Shown one piece after another: positions 10,841-21,526 of a DNA stretch of 35,516 bases. The translations under genes and the position numbers were made by a program. The stretch's first letter is position 1. Every line of letters begins with the position of its first letter. The notes beneath the pieces were generated by a model. The model saw only the letters and a list, made by a program, of their open reading frames with translations. It had not been told where the DNA came from and did not search any database. Source of the DNA: Polysphondylium violaceum (Eukaryota > Evosea > Eumycetozoa > Dictyosteliales > Dictyosteliaceae); the NCBI GenBank assembly GCA_000277445.1, contig AJWJ01000233.1:1-35516 (forward strand), written 5' to 3'.

Positions 10841-10952
10841 AATTGCCTAATATATCAAACATATCTGAAAATAGTGTCATTTTCGTGAGAAATCAATTTA
10901 AAAAAAAAAAAGAAAAAAAACTCAAATCATCTGCTCCTTAGCCGAAAATTAA

Positions 10953-12129
10953 ATGGATGTCAATAATTTATTTTATTCAATTTTTAGAAACAAATATCTA
11001 AGATCTTTGATTAGAGTAAAGGTATTCGAAAACACAGTAATCGAAATAGAAATAGATTATTTAGAGGATAATTATAAATATTTGCAATTATTATCGAGCA
11101 AAGATATTGGAAAACAGTATATTTATCAAACTAGATATCTATGATCAGTATCAGAGATACATCGACTGTGTGGGAGAGATGTGATCAATTATGTCGCTAT
11201 TTACAGATACCACAACTTTATGAAAGACAGACTTATAGTGCTGCCAGAGAGCGTGGTGAGGGTGGATATGCATGACTTGACCGACGATATAGATGGTGAT
11301 TACCAGCTACCCCTCTCACTCACCCAGTTGAGATTCTTCGATCAGGATGAATGTCCAACCTCTGCTTTTGTCGATAATCTTTTAGCAAAGTTACCGCCAA
11401 ATGTACGGTATCTTTCTCTGCCCTATGATATATTCCTCTCTGACAATACACCGTTTGTCATGCCAGATAGTCTTGTGGACTTGGAGTATGAAACTGGTTA
11501 TGATAATATCGCTAAACTAGTGTTGCCGACAGACAGACAATACAGAAACTATAATCTTACACTTGGGTCAGTGGAGCAATTACAGACACTCAAAGATCAA
11601 ACATGGATAGTGAATATATTATTGAAGGGAATCCCACAAGCTCTCTCTGGTCAATTCATTCCATCCCATATACGTGTACTTGAAATACAATTTCCTTCAG
11701 ACCAACAAATCTATCCACTGGAAAAGGGCCAACTACCTGATGGATTAGAAGAGCTGTACATGAGTTCATATAATCAGCCAATCAAATCCAATGTTTTGCC
11801 AACGGAATTAAGGGTGCTAATGTTGGGAGGATTTAACCAAGACATCAAAGAGGGGACCCTACCACCTCAACTAAAATCCCTATTTGTGTCCTATGATACA
11901 AAATGTCTCGATCAATTTAATATTGGTCTATTGCCCAACTCTCTTTCTACTTAGTAACTTGGAGATAGGTCTTAAACCCTATTGCCTACCCAGTTCATTA
12001 ACAAGTTTGCAACTGCCCAACTACATGGGCGCCTTTGACTCTTTCAATCTCTTAAACAAACTAAGAAAACTATCAATACCTGTGTTGGACCAGACTATGT
12101 GTGCATTGTTGGTGAACGTCGTCCATTAA
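10953..12129 (+). pseudogene. FNIP-repeat gene, interrupted
   Basis: Begins MDVNNLFYSIFRNKYLRSLI, the standard opening of dictyostelid FNIP proteins, followed by the usual linker (DYLEDNYKYLQLLSSKDI). It continues in the same frame past a TGA at 11142-11144 into VAIYRYHNFMKDRLIVLPES and leucine-rich FNIP units such as NQDIKEGTLPPQLKSLFVS and QFNIGLLPNSLST. A TAG follows at about 11952. The homology then goes on in another frame (LEIGLKPYCLPSSLTSLQLP) to a stop at 12129. No GT-AG intron of normal size removes either break without removing conserved sequence. So this is a young, two-lesion pseudogene, or a gene with two assembly errors. Confidence 0.75.
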
Positions 12130-12159
12130 TAAATATATGTAATAGAAAAAGAAATTAAT

Positions 12160-12360
12160 TTAAATATCATTGGGCAGAGGTATTACTTTGGGATGTGTAG
12201 ACATCTGATTGCTGTTTTGAAAACTTAAAATTAAACATTTTGAAATTATTAAGAGCTCGTTTTTTATTCGATCTACAAATTTTAATAAATCTCTTGTACA
12301 AGTATAAAATGATGTATTAAAACTTTCAATTGAATTCCAATCAAGGTTAATCAAAATCAA
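12160..12360 (-). other. Possible small coding exon without a clear start
   Basis: An open frame of about 66 codons with ordinary-looking composition (SFYTCTRDLLKFVDRIKNEL and further to PKVIPLPNDI), ending in TAA. It has no upstream ATG before an in-frame stop; the only Met is near the end. An acceptor-like TTTCTAAG precedes it, but an upstream exon would have to lie antisense to the TLDc gene. It may be a remnant or chance. I do not recognise it. Confidence 0.25.
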
Positions 12361-12375
12361 CTCTTAGAAACCAAA

Positions 12376-12981
12376 ATGAATTCTTTATTACCAATATCTT
12401 CTAAAATTTTTAATTTAGAAAATTTCCAAGATTCTATAATGCCAAATTGGTTTAGTAGAAAACATGAACTCTCATTATTATTCAGGGTAATAATTATTAT
12501 GTAGTATTATTATATTTTTAGTATATTAATTCTTATATTTTCTAATTAGGCATCCGAACATGATTTCAGAGCATCTTCATTCCATTCCCATTGTGACGCT
12601 AAAGGTGCAACTATAACATTGATCCAAACAACCAATGGAGATATCTTTGGTGGTTTTAATAGTCAATCATGGAATAGTAAAGGTTATAATTATGGTGATA
12701 TTGGTTGTTTTATCTTTTATTTAAAAAAAGATGAGAAAATCAATCCAATTAGATACACTCCAGTGCCCGACCCCGATGATGGTAAATATTGTTTTGTATT
12801 TGGTGACTCTCATTTTGGCCCTGTCTTTGCTTTGGATATTTTTATCAACGACCAATGTAATCAAAATGATAATATCGTCTATCAGCCATTTCATTATTAC
12901 TCAAACAACAATACTAAGCATAAAAACAGTCCAGCCATATACTTTAAGGTTAAAGAATATGAAGTATTTCAAGTTTGTTAA
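12376..12981 (+). CDS. Stand-alone TLDc-domain protein
   Basis: Exons 12376-12486 and 12550-12981, 180 residues, phase 0. The protein reads as a TLDc domain from end to end: opening SIMPNWFSRKHELSLLFR, then ASEHDFRASSFHSHCDAKGA, TITLIQTTNGDIFGGF, NSQSWNSKGYNYGD, IGCFIFYLK and a final AIYFKVKEYEVFQV. These match the order of the OXR1/NCOA7/TBC1D24 TLDc fold. The domain is linked in other eukaryotes to oxidative-stress resistance and V-ATPase regulation; whether that holds here is unknown. No second domain is present. The stop lies 48 bases from the stop of the convergent ESF2/ABT1 gene, so the transcripts probably overlap at their 3' ends. Confidence 0.85.
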
Positions 12982-13029
12982 TTTCATAAAATAAAAGAGA
13001 TAAGCTAAAGTATTGTTTTGTTTCTTTAT

Positions 13030-13875
13030 TTATTTATTTGAAATTACACTCTTTTTAATTGAATTTGATAAAGTTTCATTATTACCCTCGTGGAAAGATC
13101 TTTGCTTAAAGGTTCTAACAACTTTATCTTTGGAACTCTTTTTAGCGGTAACATGTTTGGATATTTTAACTTGCTCAAGGAGGGCAAGATTTTCTTTACG
13201 TACTCTATTGATTTCCATCTTGAGTTTCTTGTCTCTTTCCATACGTTGGGTGGTGAGTTTGTCTTGAAGATGATGCCATTTGAATTTTGGTAAATAACGA
13301 AGATTCCATAAACAATCACGATGAATATCACGTGTTTTTCCGCCCATTGGGTTATTATTTAATAGAGTAGCTGCACGACGAGCTTCTTTTTTATCATTGA
13401 ATTCAATCCATCCCTCTTTAAACATATCGTTACGATGTTGTTTACGTTCAACATTGCCACGAACCAAATACATTCTATTTACATTTCCATACTTCATTAA
13501 AAGATGTTTAAGTTTAGCTGGTTTCATTCTAGCTGGGATTGTAGACATATACACAATACCTCTATTTTCGTTCTCTTCTTTTAACTTTTGGATCTTTTCT
13601 GGATCCATTGCTTTAATTTTAATTACTTTTTTTTTCTTTTTATTGTTTTCACTATCACCACCCTCTTCTTCTCCCTCTTCTCCTTCCTCGACATCATCAT
13701 CTTGATCACCTTCTTCTATATTATCTTGGTCATCTTCTATCATATCATCATCTTCTTGTTCATTTTCAATTTCATCATCTATATGTTCTTCTTCTTCCTC
13801 TTCTTTTAACTTTTTCTTTAATTTATCATTTGTCTTTGTAGTGTCTATCTGTGAAATCTTTCTTTTATTTGCCAT
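13030..13875 (-). CDS. abt1: ESF2/ABT1-type pre-rRNA processing protein
   Basis: Single exon, 281 residues. A basic start is followed by a long Glu/Asp tract (residues 24-75) and a Lys cluster. The conserved core begins at about residue 105: RGIVYMSTIPARMKPAKLKH, then LLMKYGNVNRMYLVRG, GWIEFNDKKEARRAATLLNN, GGKTRDIHRDCLWNLRYLPK and FKWHHLQDKL. This is the RRM-like domain of yeast Esf2 and human ABT1, which act in the small-subunit processome with U3 snoRNA and the helicase Dbp8. A basic C-terminal tail follows. The acidic start is longer than in yeast, as is common in this genome. Rrp9, another U3 factor, lies in the same window; that is probably coincidental. Confidence 0.9.
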   Translation of the reverse strand: MANKRKISQIDTTKTNDKLKKKLKEEEEEEHIDDEIENEQEDDDMIEDDQDNIEEGDQDDDVEEGEEGEEEGGDSENNKKKKKVIKIKAMDPEKIQKLKEENENRGIVYMSTIPARMKPAKLKHLLMKYGNVNRMYLVRGNVERKQHRNDMFKEGWIEFNDKKEARRAATLLNNNPMGGKTRDIHRDCLWNLRYLPKFKWHHLQDKLTTQRMERDKKLKMEINRVRKENLALLEQVKISKHVTAKKSSKDKVVRTFKQRSFHEGNNETLSNSIKKSVISNK

Positions 13876-14084
13876 GTCTCTCTATATGATATGTATGAAT
13901 GAATGAATGAATGTTTACAAGATTAATATCCAAAAAAAACGAACGAAAAAAAAAAATGAAAAAATTGCCAAAAAATAAAAAAAAATAAAAAAACATAATG
14001 ATTCAAGATATCTTTGATTTATGATATATTACAATGTTCAGATAATACAATATGATGTTTATTATTATGAAATTAAGGAATGAT

Positions 14085-15358
14085 TTAGAGAAGAGGGTAG
14101 GAAGCCATCGAGCTGATACCACAGTGGTTGTTACGGTCTCTAGCCATATATACGTAACCTTGTTGACCCCATCTATATAATAGCAGTAACAGTTAGTTTG
14201 AGAATAATAGTTGAAGAAATCTATAGATTAAAAATTATACTTACGCTTCACCCCAAGAGTTCTTTACGATCCAGTAGTTTGGATTGACTGATGTTTCATC
14301 AGTACCATAACCAACCAAGAGAACGGCGTGTGACAAGTGGACTCTTGAGCATTTGCTATCATAATATACACCTGATTGGTAGTGTTGGAATGATCTTTGA
14401 CCAGCATCGATGGCAATAGCAACTGGGGATTTTTGGATAGCTTCCAAGAGTGATTCTTCTGATCCTCTCTTTACTTTTACAATACCACTCATGTTGGCGG
14501 CGATATTTGATGGATCAAATTTGCATTCTTGTTTATCTTTACCAATGTATGGGTATGATTCTTCACTATTAATACCTCCATTATCAATAATATATTGGAA
14601 ACTTGGGACTAGAATAATATTGATACAAATATTAATATTGAAACAAACCGTATTTATCACTTAAACAACACTTACCCATAAGACCACCTTCGCAACCTTC
14701 ATTACCATAAGTACGGGTACAATCAACCAATTGTTGTTCAGAGAGGGTAGTCATTTCACCAGTGGCGATGAAGTTGGCACCTTCAAGAGCACCAGTAGTA
14801 GAGAATGTATAACAAGAACCACAATGACCTTGATTCTATTGTTTTAATAAATTATTATTATTATGGTTATTATCACTTCTCGGTAAGATAATAGTATAAA
14901 CAATAAATACTTACTTTAACATGAGATACAGCACCCTTTACTCTCCAATCCAAATGGCTTGGAACTTCATCAGCAATAGAAGCAGAGAAAGAGTTTTTCA
15001 ATAAAGCAGATTCTTGATCATAACCAGAGGCATCAACATAGGCACCCAAGTATAATTGTTTGTATTCAATGTTTGAAAGATCAGAAAAATCATTTAAACC
15101 AAGGATAGTGTCAGAGTCTTGATCATTCCAGTTTTCAATAAAATCTACATTGTCTTTGAAATTTTCATAACGGTTTTGGAAATGCTCAGAAGAGTATAAA
15201 AGTTTCTTTCTGCCCATCCATTTAATGAATTTATCTTTGTAGTGGTCCTCATGGAATCTACGATTATGATGTTTACCACCTTTGTTATTGGAAGCAGCAG
15301 TGATGGCGATGGTAGCCACCATGATGATTAGAGTTATAAGTAATATTTTTTTAAACAT
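14085..15358 (-). CDS. Papain-family (C1A) cysteine protease
   Basis: Four exons: 14915-15358, 14676-14835, 14245-14608 and 14085-14172, 351 residues. All three introns (79, 67 and 72 bases) have GTAAGT donors and ATAG/CTAG acceptors. A signal peptide ([17 protein letters not shown]) is followed by an I29 inhibitory prodomain with an ERFNIN-like helix ([20 protein letters not shown]). Mature enzyme starts near [20 protein letters not shown]. Catalytic residues are Gln-150, Cys-156 ([10 protein letters not shown]), His-295 ([12 protein letters not shown]) and Asn-318 ([13 protein letters not shown]). Paired Cys for disulfides are present (CEGGLM, QECKF, SKCSRV, NNHCGIS). A Tyr replaces the usual Trp after the catalytic Cys. 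A lysosomal or secreted digestive protease. Dictyostelids have many paralogs, so no symbol is given. Confidence 0.95.
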
Positions 15359-15838
15359 TTTATCTATAAACGTTTATGTTGTTGTTTGTTTTAATTGTAT
15401 GAATATAAATAAAAATCGTTTCATTTTATAGTTGATTTTTTCAGATTCGATGATGTGTGCTGTTTAGATACCAGGCCTAGACACATTTTTATAAAAATCT
15501 GGGCAAGAGTTTTTTTGAGAAAATTGGAAAAAGTTTTTACGTTTTCTTGTTGAAAAAAGTTTTATTTAGGCCATGGTAAAAATATTCAACAAGAAATTGG
15601 AATAAACTATTTGTGGTATGAAACTATATACTTTTGATTACCATTAATTCCCAGTTATTGTTATTATCATTATTATTTTAGTTACTGTTTTTTTTTTCTT
15701 CATTGGAAATAGAGTTTGAATACTCTGATAGTTTGGGCGATACCCTTTTCTTCAGATTTTTCTATCTCAAAAATACACAAAACCAACGGACAGATTTGGA
15801 TTGGATTTTAAATATAAAATTATAAATTAATATTTTTA
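15359..15838. other. Intergenic region upstream of the protease gene
   Basis: AT-rich DNA with no supported gene. It has GAGTTTTTTTGAGAAAATT-type A/T runs at 15508-15560 and a short GC-richer patch CCAGGCCTAGACAC at about 15471-15484. The left part is the probable promoter of the protease and the right part holds the 3' end of the coiled-coil gene. Confidence 0.5.
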
Positions 15839-18448
15839 TTAATACATTTCGCCTAAATCTTCAGCAATAGCGGGTGGACGATCTGTTTGTTCCTCCTCTT
15901 GAGTATTGCTATCGTCATCATCTAAACTTAAATCAACCAATTGATTAAAAGATGATGAACTTCTTAATGGTGGTGTGCCTGATTGGAACAAAGCATCAAC
16001 AATATCTTCAACTCTTTTAGGTCTTTCACTTTGTTGTTGTTGATGTTCAGTAGTAGCGGATTCTTGATTAGTATTATCAACTACTGGAATAATTAATTGT
16101 TCTTGAGTGGTACTATTGTTGTTGATTGTGTTTTCATTATCATCATTTGAAATAAAAGTTTGAAATTCATTTTGAGAAAGATGGAGATTGTTTGAATCAT
16201 GTTCTTGATCAGAGTGATCTACAAAGTTTACATTTACTTCTTGTTCATCACCAGTGCTGGCATTGCCACCAACACCACCTCCTTCAATCTTTTCTTGTAA
16301 ATGCTTTTCCAACAAGGCAATCTTTTCTTGTTGACTACGGACAAGATTTTGAAGATCTTTGACAGTTTTAATAGCAGCCAAATTTTCTTTCATTTGTTGA
16401 TCTTTTTCTTCAAGTTGACTAATGAGATATTGATTAGAGGAACGTTCTTGTTCATATTGAGATTGTAATTCAACCTTTAATTTAACTTGATCATCCAATT
16501 TGGATTTAAAGCTTTCCACCTCTTTTTCCAATTCATCAACTCTAGATGATTGATCCTCGACAACTGGACTACTAGCAGCATTGGCTTCATTTAATTTAAT
16601 ATTTAATTGTTCAACTTGATCTTTTAATTCATTTGATTCATTTTCTAATTGTATTTTTGAATCCAATAATTCAGAATGAGATTTCTTTTCATCGTTTAGT
16701 TGAGATTCAAGTTGCTCAAGCTTATCTTTAATTTCGACAAGATGTTGTTGTTGAGATTGTTTTTCTTGTTCATAGTCTTGAGCCACCTTTTTCTCTTGTT
16801 CAACTTGACTCTCCAACTCTTGAATCTTGGCTTTCAATTCATCACTTTGTTCAAGAGAGATCTTTTCAGACTCGAGTTGAGATATTTTAGAGACGAGCGA
16901 TTCGATGGTGGATACTTGAGCAGTGAGATCAGAATTTATTCTCTTTTCCTCGGCCACTTGATTCACCAATTCCTCGACCTTGTGTTGCAAGAGGTTTTCT
17001 TCGTCTTTTTGATTTTCGCTATACTTTTCAATTTGACCGACAAGATCAGAGTTTTGTTTCTTTTCCTCTTCAACTTGTGCTTCGAGTTGTTTAATCTTTT
17101 CCAATAATGATTCAGTGTCTTGACTAGATTCCTTTTCCTTTTCAATTTGAGCTACCAGCTCAGAGTTTTGTTGTTTCTCTTGCTCTATCTCTTTTTCCAA
17201 TTGGGCAATCTTTTCGAGAGATTGTTGTTTTTCTTTTTCCAATTGCTCAACTTTACCAGCTTCTTGTTGGACTTGTTGTTGGAGCTCTTGAATCTTGGCA
17301 TCAAAGCTTTCGCTCAAATCTAATGCAGATTTCTTTTCTTGCTCAATTTGTTGTTGCAATTGTTCAACTCTTTCATCAGTATCGTTCTCATTGTCTGCAA
17401 CGCTAGATTCCATTTGTTGGAGCTTGTCAGAGAGTTGTTGAATCTCTTGTTTTTTAGTCTCTTCTAATTGGTGAGCAGAATCTTTTAATTGTTGAATCTC
17501 GCTCTCCAACTCTTTAATCTTGTCTTGACCATCGGTGCTGTTTAATGAAAGATTTTGAATTTCTTGTTGTAACTCGGCAACTTGTTGTTCAAGTGGTTTC
17601 AATGATTCAATTTGTTGGAGTAACTGTTGATTTGAATTCTTTTCACTTTCTACTAGACCTGTTAATTTAGTAATTTCTTCAGATTGTTGTTCAGCTTTGT
17701 TTGCCAATGTTTGATTTTCTTTGATTAAGTCTGAGCTGTCTACTTGATTCAATTGAAGACTATCGGTTTCAGCTTTAAAATCATTGTATTTCTTTTCCTG
17801 TTCCTCCAATTGCTCTTTGAGTTGATTGTTGTTTGATATCTGTTGTTCAAGTTTTTGTTGCAATTGATCACGTTCTTCAATCAACTTGGTCTCTTTAAAT
17901 TCATAGACTTGGAGTAACTTTACCGATTGTTTTTGTTCGTTTACCTCTTGAAGTAATTTAGTGATTTCATGTTTTTGTTGTTCAATAATAGATTCATTGT
18001 CACCAATATTCTCGCTGTTGCTGTCTTGAAGTGAATTTTTTAATTGTTCTATTTCATTCTCCAACTCTTTTATTCTTTCATCGAGCTGTTGATTCTTGCT
18101 TTGCAATTCATTCACAGTGTTGGTGTCAGCGGCACTGTTAGTGGTGGCGGTGGCAGTAGTGCTGGCAATAGCATCACTGGCGTCGTTTACAACATGATTA
18201 GAGTCATTGCCCTGCTCTTGTTGCTGTTGTTGTACTATGGCAACCTCTTGATCGGTGGCACCAGTTTTCTTTAGTAATGATAAATATTTAGTTTCAATGT
18301 CACTCTTATTTTTCTTGAGATTGTCGATATCGACGTTGAGTCTCTTTATCTCATCTTGATGCTTGATGAAATTGTCGACAAGAATACCATTAATTCTTTC
18401 AATCTCTGAAACAATTTCAGATTTACCACTACTGTTCAATTGACTCAT
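15839..18448 (-). CDS. Long coiled-coil protein, unknown function
   Basis: Single exon, 869 residues, starting MSQLNSSGKSEIVSEIERIN; the frame is open a little further upstream but has no earlier ATG. Almost the whole protein from residue 10 to about 690 is heptad-rich coiled coil of Glu/Gln/Lys/Leu, with repeated phrases such as VAQIEKEKESSQD, VGQIEKYSENQKD and LEAQVEEEKKQNSD that point to internal duplication of units of about 35-50 residues. The tail (about 690-869) is acidic and Asn/Gln-rich and contains a conserved-looking stretch, RPKRVEDIVDALFQSGTPPL, then RSSSSFNQLVDLSLDDDD. The layout is like golgins, tethers or centrosomal proteins, but no anchoring domain (GRIP, PACT) is seen. Function is not assignable. 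Confidence 0.8.
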   Translation of the reverse strand: MSQLNSSGKSEIVSEIERINGILVDNFIKHQDEIKRLNVDIDNLKKNKSDIETKYLSLLKKTGATDQEVAIVQQQQQEQGNDSNHVVNDASDAIASTTATATTNSAADTNTVNELQSKNQQLDERIKELENEIEQLKNSLQDSNSENIGDNESIIEQQKHEITKLLQEVNEQKQSVKLLQVYEFKETKLIEERDQLQQKLEQQISNNNQLKEQLEEQEKKYNDFKAETDSLQLNQVDSSDLIKENQTLANKAEQQSEEITKLTGLVESEKNSNQQLLQQIESLKPLEQQVAELQQEIQNLSLNSTDGQDKIKELESEIQQLKDSAHQLEETKKQEIQQLSDKLQQMESSVADNENDTDERVEQLQQQIEQEKKSALDLSESFDAKIQELQQQVQQEAGKVEQLEKEKQQSLEKIAQLEKEIEQEKQQNSELVAQIEKEKESSQDTESLLEKIKQLEAQVEEEKKQNSDLVGQIEKYSENQKDEENLLQHKVEELVNQVAEEKRINSDLTAQVSTIESLVSKISQLESEKISLEQSDELKAKIQELESQVEQEKKVAQDYEQEKQSQQQHLVEIKDKLEQLESQLNDEKKSHSELLDSKIQLENESNELKDQVEQLNIKLNEANAASSPVVEDQSSRVDELEKEVESFKSKLDDQVKLKVELQSQYEQERSSNQYLISQLEEKDQQMKENLAAIKTVKDLQNLVRSQQEKIALLEKHLQEKIEGGGVGGNASTGDEQEVNVNFVDHSDQEHDSNNLHLSQNEFQTFISNDDNENTINNNSTTQEQLIIPVVDNTNQESATTEHQQQQSERPKRVEDIVDALFQSGTPPLRSSSSFNQLVDLSLDDDDSNTQEEEQTDRPPAIAEDLGEMY

Positions 18449-18969
18449 TATTATAGAGTATAACAATCCTTCTTTCTATATGTATGTGTGTATCTACTGA
18501 AAAACAAAATGATAAAAACGAATGCGATACAAATAAATTATGCGGGTGTGTCTATGTGGCATGAAGATTTTGGGGGTGTGAACTCTCAACCCCAAAAAAA
18601 AAAAAATTAAAAAAAAATTAAAAAAAAATTAAAAAAAAAAAATTTTTTACTATATTTGTTTAAACATTGATGTAATGAGAGTATTAGCATTCTTTTGAAA
18701 ATAAAAAGATACCGTGTAATGGAAACTTTCTTGATTTATTATAATAAGACTAAATGAAGAAAGTGTTCCAAACCATAGTATCTATTTTAAAAAAAATACT
18801 GAAAAAGAACATACAGATGGATAATTGACAAAGTATACTATGTATAGTCAGGTGGGCTCAATCAATGAGTTTTAAATATTTATAAATAATGTGTTTTGGA
18901 TGGGGTAATGTTATTTATTTAAAAGTGTTATACATAGAAAATTATAAATATATTTATAGAGGGATAGAG
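18449..18969. other. Intergenic region with G-rich boxes and A-rich tandem repeat
   Basis: Between two minus-strand genes. The right part is the 3' flank of the ABC transporter and the left part the promoter of the coiled-coil gene. A tandem repeat of TTAAAAAAAAA units lies at 18596-18646. Two GGGTGTG boxes are listed separately. No reading frame is supported. Confidence 0.6.
18544..18580. promoter_or_regulatory. Paired GGGTGTG boxes
   Basis: GGGTGTG occurs at 18544-18550 and again at 18574-18580, exactly 30 bases apart, 96 and 126 bases before the ATG of the coiled-coil gene. In D. discoideum such G/T-rich G-boxes bind G-box binding factor and drive developmental expression. Use of this factor here is inference. 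Confidence 0.4.
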
Positions 18970-21526
18970 TTATTCATGTTGGCCGGCAATGGTTAAAAAT
19001 ACTTGTTCCAATGTAGTTAAACTAATTTGGAGATCGAGGATAGGAAGAGTACCTTTGGCATTCTCAATCTTTTCGAAAAACAATTGGAGATTGGATAGTT
19101 GGTCACGGGGAATAGAAAACTCGAGCGAGGTGACTGTGCATTCTTTGGGTGTGATGTTCATGTGGTCCATAAAGAATTCTTTGACTTGTTCGGCAGCGTT
19201 GGATACACTGATGTCGAGTACAACGACGATAAAGTATCCTGTTCCAAATTTATTCTTTAATTTGAGAGAGGTACCCAAACAAACTAATTTACCTTTTTTC
19301 ATAATACCGATTCTGTCCCCAAGAACCTCGGCCTCTTCCATAGAGTGGGTGGTGAGAATGATGACTCTGTCTCTCTTGCATCTTTCGATGAGGTTCCAGA
19401 CCTCTCTTCTGGTGACGGGGTCGAGGCCCGTGGTAGGCTCATCGAGGTATACAATCTTAGGGTCGCCAATCAAAGAGATAGCGGTAGACAGTCTTCTTCT
19501 CATACCTCCAGAGTATTTGGAAGACATAATGTCACCGTGGGAAGATAACTCGACGTCTCTGAGTCTTTCTTGAACCTCTTGATCAATCTTTTCATCGGGG
19601 ATGCCTTTGAATGCTGCATAGATCTCCAAATGCTCACGACCAGTCAATTCGGAAAAGAGGATATCGTGCTGATAGCAAATACCCATTCCATTTCTTCTGA
19701 TGTTAGCCATACCACTGACAACTGAGTGGCCATATACAAATGCATCTCCACTGGTGGGTTTAAATAGACCAGTGAGAATATTAAATGTCGTGGTCTTGCC
19801 TGCTCCGTTGTGGCCCAAGATAACAAACAATTGGCCTTGGTCAATGGTAAGGTAGGTGCCTTTGACAGCAACAAACTCTTTTGTCTTGCAACAGCTCTTT
19901 CTCCTGTATGCTTTTCTAAGATTTTCAATTCTTACAGCGGTGGTGGGTGGGACATTTCCAGAGATGATCATTTCTTTTTCAGCCAACACATCTTCGTCTA
20001 TGATCTCAGTGTTGTTGTTGATGCTCTCCATACGGATAGATTTAGAGGGCTTTTCTTTTTCATGATAAACCTTGGCCTTGGGTGGTTTGTTGTTCCAATA
20101 GGAGGGTTGGAGGAAAAACAATGGATGTTTGGATACACCATACTCTGTCTCGATGACATTGTCTAGGTAGAGGGCGAGGACAAAGTAAAAGAAAAAGTCG
20201 ATAATAAACCATCCATAGACAGTATTTAAATCAAACCAAGCATTATCAAATCTTTGGGACCATCTCAAACCATTGGCGGTGCTTCCAATGGCGGCATTGG
20301 AAAGATCGTCAATGCCCTTGGACAAGAGCGCAAATGGTAGCAAAGAGAAAATAACTCGGACTACGGGGAAGAAATCTTCGGTAAAAGCAAATGCAGCCAC
20401 ACCCTGGATTACAATACCAATCAAGAAAATAACAAAGCCAATCGATGTTGCAACATCGGCCTTTTTGATTAAGGTGCTAAGGAAAAACACAAAGGGAACC
20501 ATTGAGATACTAAACAAGAGAAAGAGGAAAAAAAAGGTACCAAAGTCATTTTTTTTAAAGAAATCAAATTGGAAAATGTAACCAGACGCTGTCAAGACGA
20601 GGGCACTGATCATGTTTAGTGAGATGTTGGTCAATGTCCATGTTAGCCAATAGACACTATCATAGAGACCCATCATATTCATACCCTCACGCAACTTGAG
20701 TTCCTTTTCCTTGACAATTTGGCCCAATTGGATGACGACATTAAACAATAACGAGGCAAAAAAGAAGATTGGTCCCATAGTTGCAATGGCGTCGTTGATA
20801 AATAGCTCTGGATGTGCATACTCTATAAAATCAATATTATACTTGAGATTTGGATTGTTTGTCACATTTCTGGCCAAATGAGTCTCTATGGCGTACATCC
20901 AAGGCAACTCTATATAGGTTGGGAAAAAGACCTCATCGGTTTGCACGTATATAGTGGTTTTGTTGTATTGCATCGTGTAGTGTAATGTATTTTCAGTGGC
21001 ATTAAACATAAACTCTACTGCTGCGGTGGTGATGTTGAGGTTATTGTACAAAAACTCGTCCAAAAGTGTTTGGTTGCCAAAACTTTTAATCTCCTCCACG
21101 GGTATATTATTTTCTTTACGTATCTGTTCAACAACATAGTCGCCAATGGGGGTGTTTGAAGTGTAGGCTAGTGTAAGACAATAATCCTTGCCTTTTCCAA
21201 CAATACATCTAGGAATTGGACCAATGCTCTTTGCCTCTGGACTGGGGAATGGTTTAGCGGCCTCTTCATTTCTATTGTTTTCCTTTAACCCAAATTGAAG
21301 AATCCATAATAAAAATACAAATAGAAACGGTACGAGTAACATCAACAATGTACTCTTTACATTTCTTTTCTATATTTATGTGTAAAAGACAATGATTAAT
21401 ATTTCTGTATATCAAAATCAATGTTTTTATATCTAAATCTATTTATATTTCTATTTTTACACTGAGAATAAAATTCTTTTTCAACAAAATCTTTGTTTGT
21501 CTTGCTCTGGTATGCCATTCACCCAT
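18970..21526 (-). CDS. ABCA-family half-size ABC transporter
   Basis: Two exons, 21461-21526 and 18970-21369, 821 residues. The short first exon encodes MGEWHTRARQTKILLKKNF, the cytosolic start typical of ABCA proteins. The intron has a GTAAAA donor and ATATAG acceptor, phase 0, and the second exon continues with KRNVKSTLLMLLVPFLFVF, the first membrane helix. A luminal loop follows, with a Cys pair and N-glycosylation-type sites (NQT, NIT, NVT). About six further helices lie at 215-430. The nucleotide-binding domain has Walker A GHNGAGKTT (about 541), signature SGGMRRRLS (about 641), Walker B IVYLDEPTTGLD (about 660) and H-loop TTHSMEEAE (about 695). One membrane domain plus one ATPase means it must dimerise. 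Probably a lipid or lipid-like transporter in internal membranes. Confidence 0.93.

Noticed and set aside
14671-14680. CCCATAA at a protease exon boundary, a possible DUSE
   Set aside because: It overlaps a confirmed splice donor and coding sequence of the protease and has no RNA-like sequence downstream.
16700-17323. Plus-strand Leu/Phe-rich frames opposite the coiled coil
   Set aside because: Mirror of Glu/Lys/Gln heptads; no independent evidence.
18989-19573. Plus-strand frame of about 194 codons opposite the ABC transporter ATPase domain
   Set aside because: The sense strand holds Walker A, signature and Walker B motifs in the right order.
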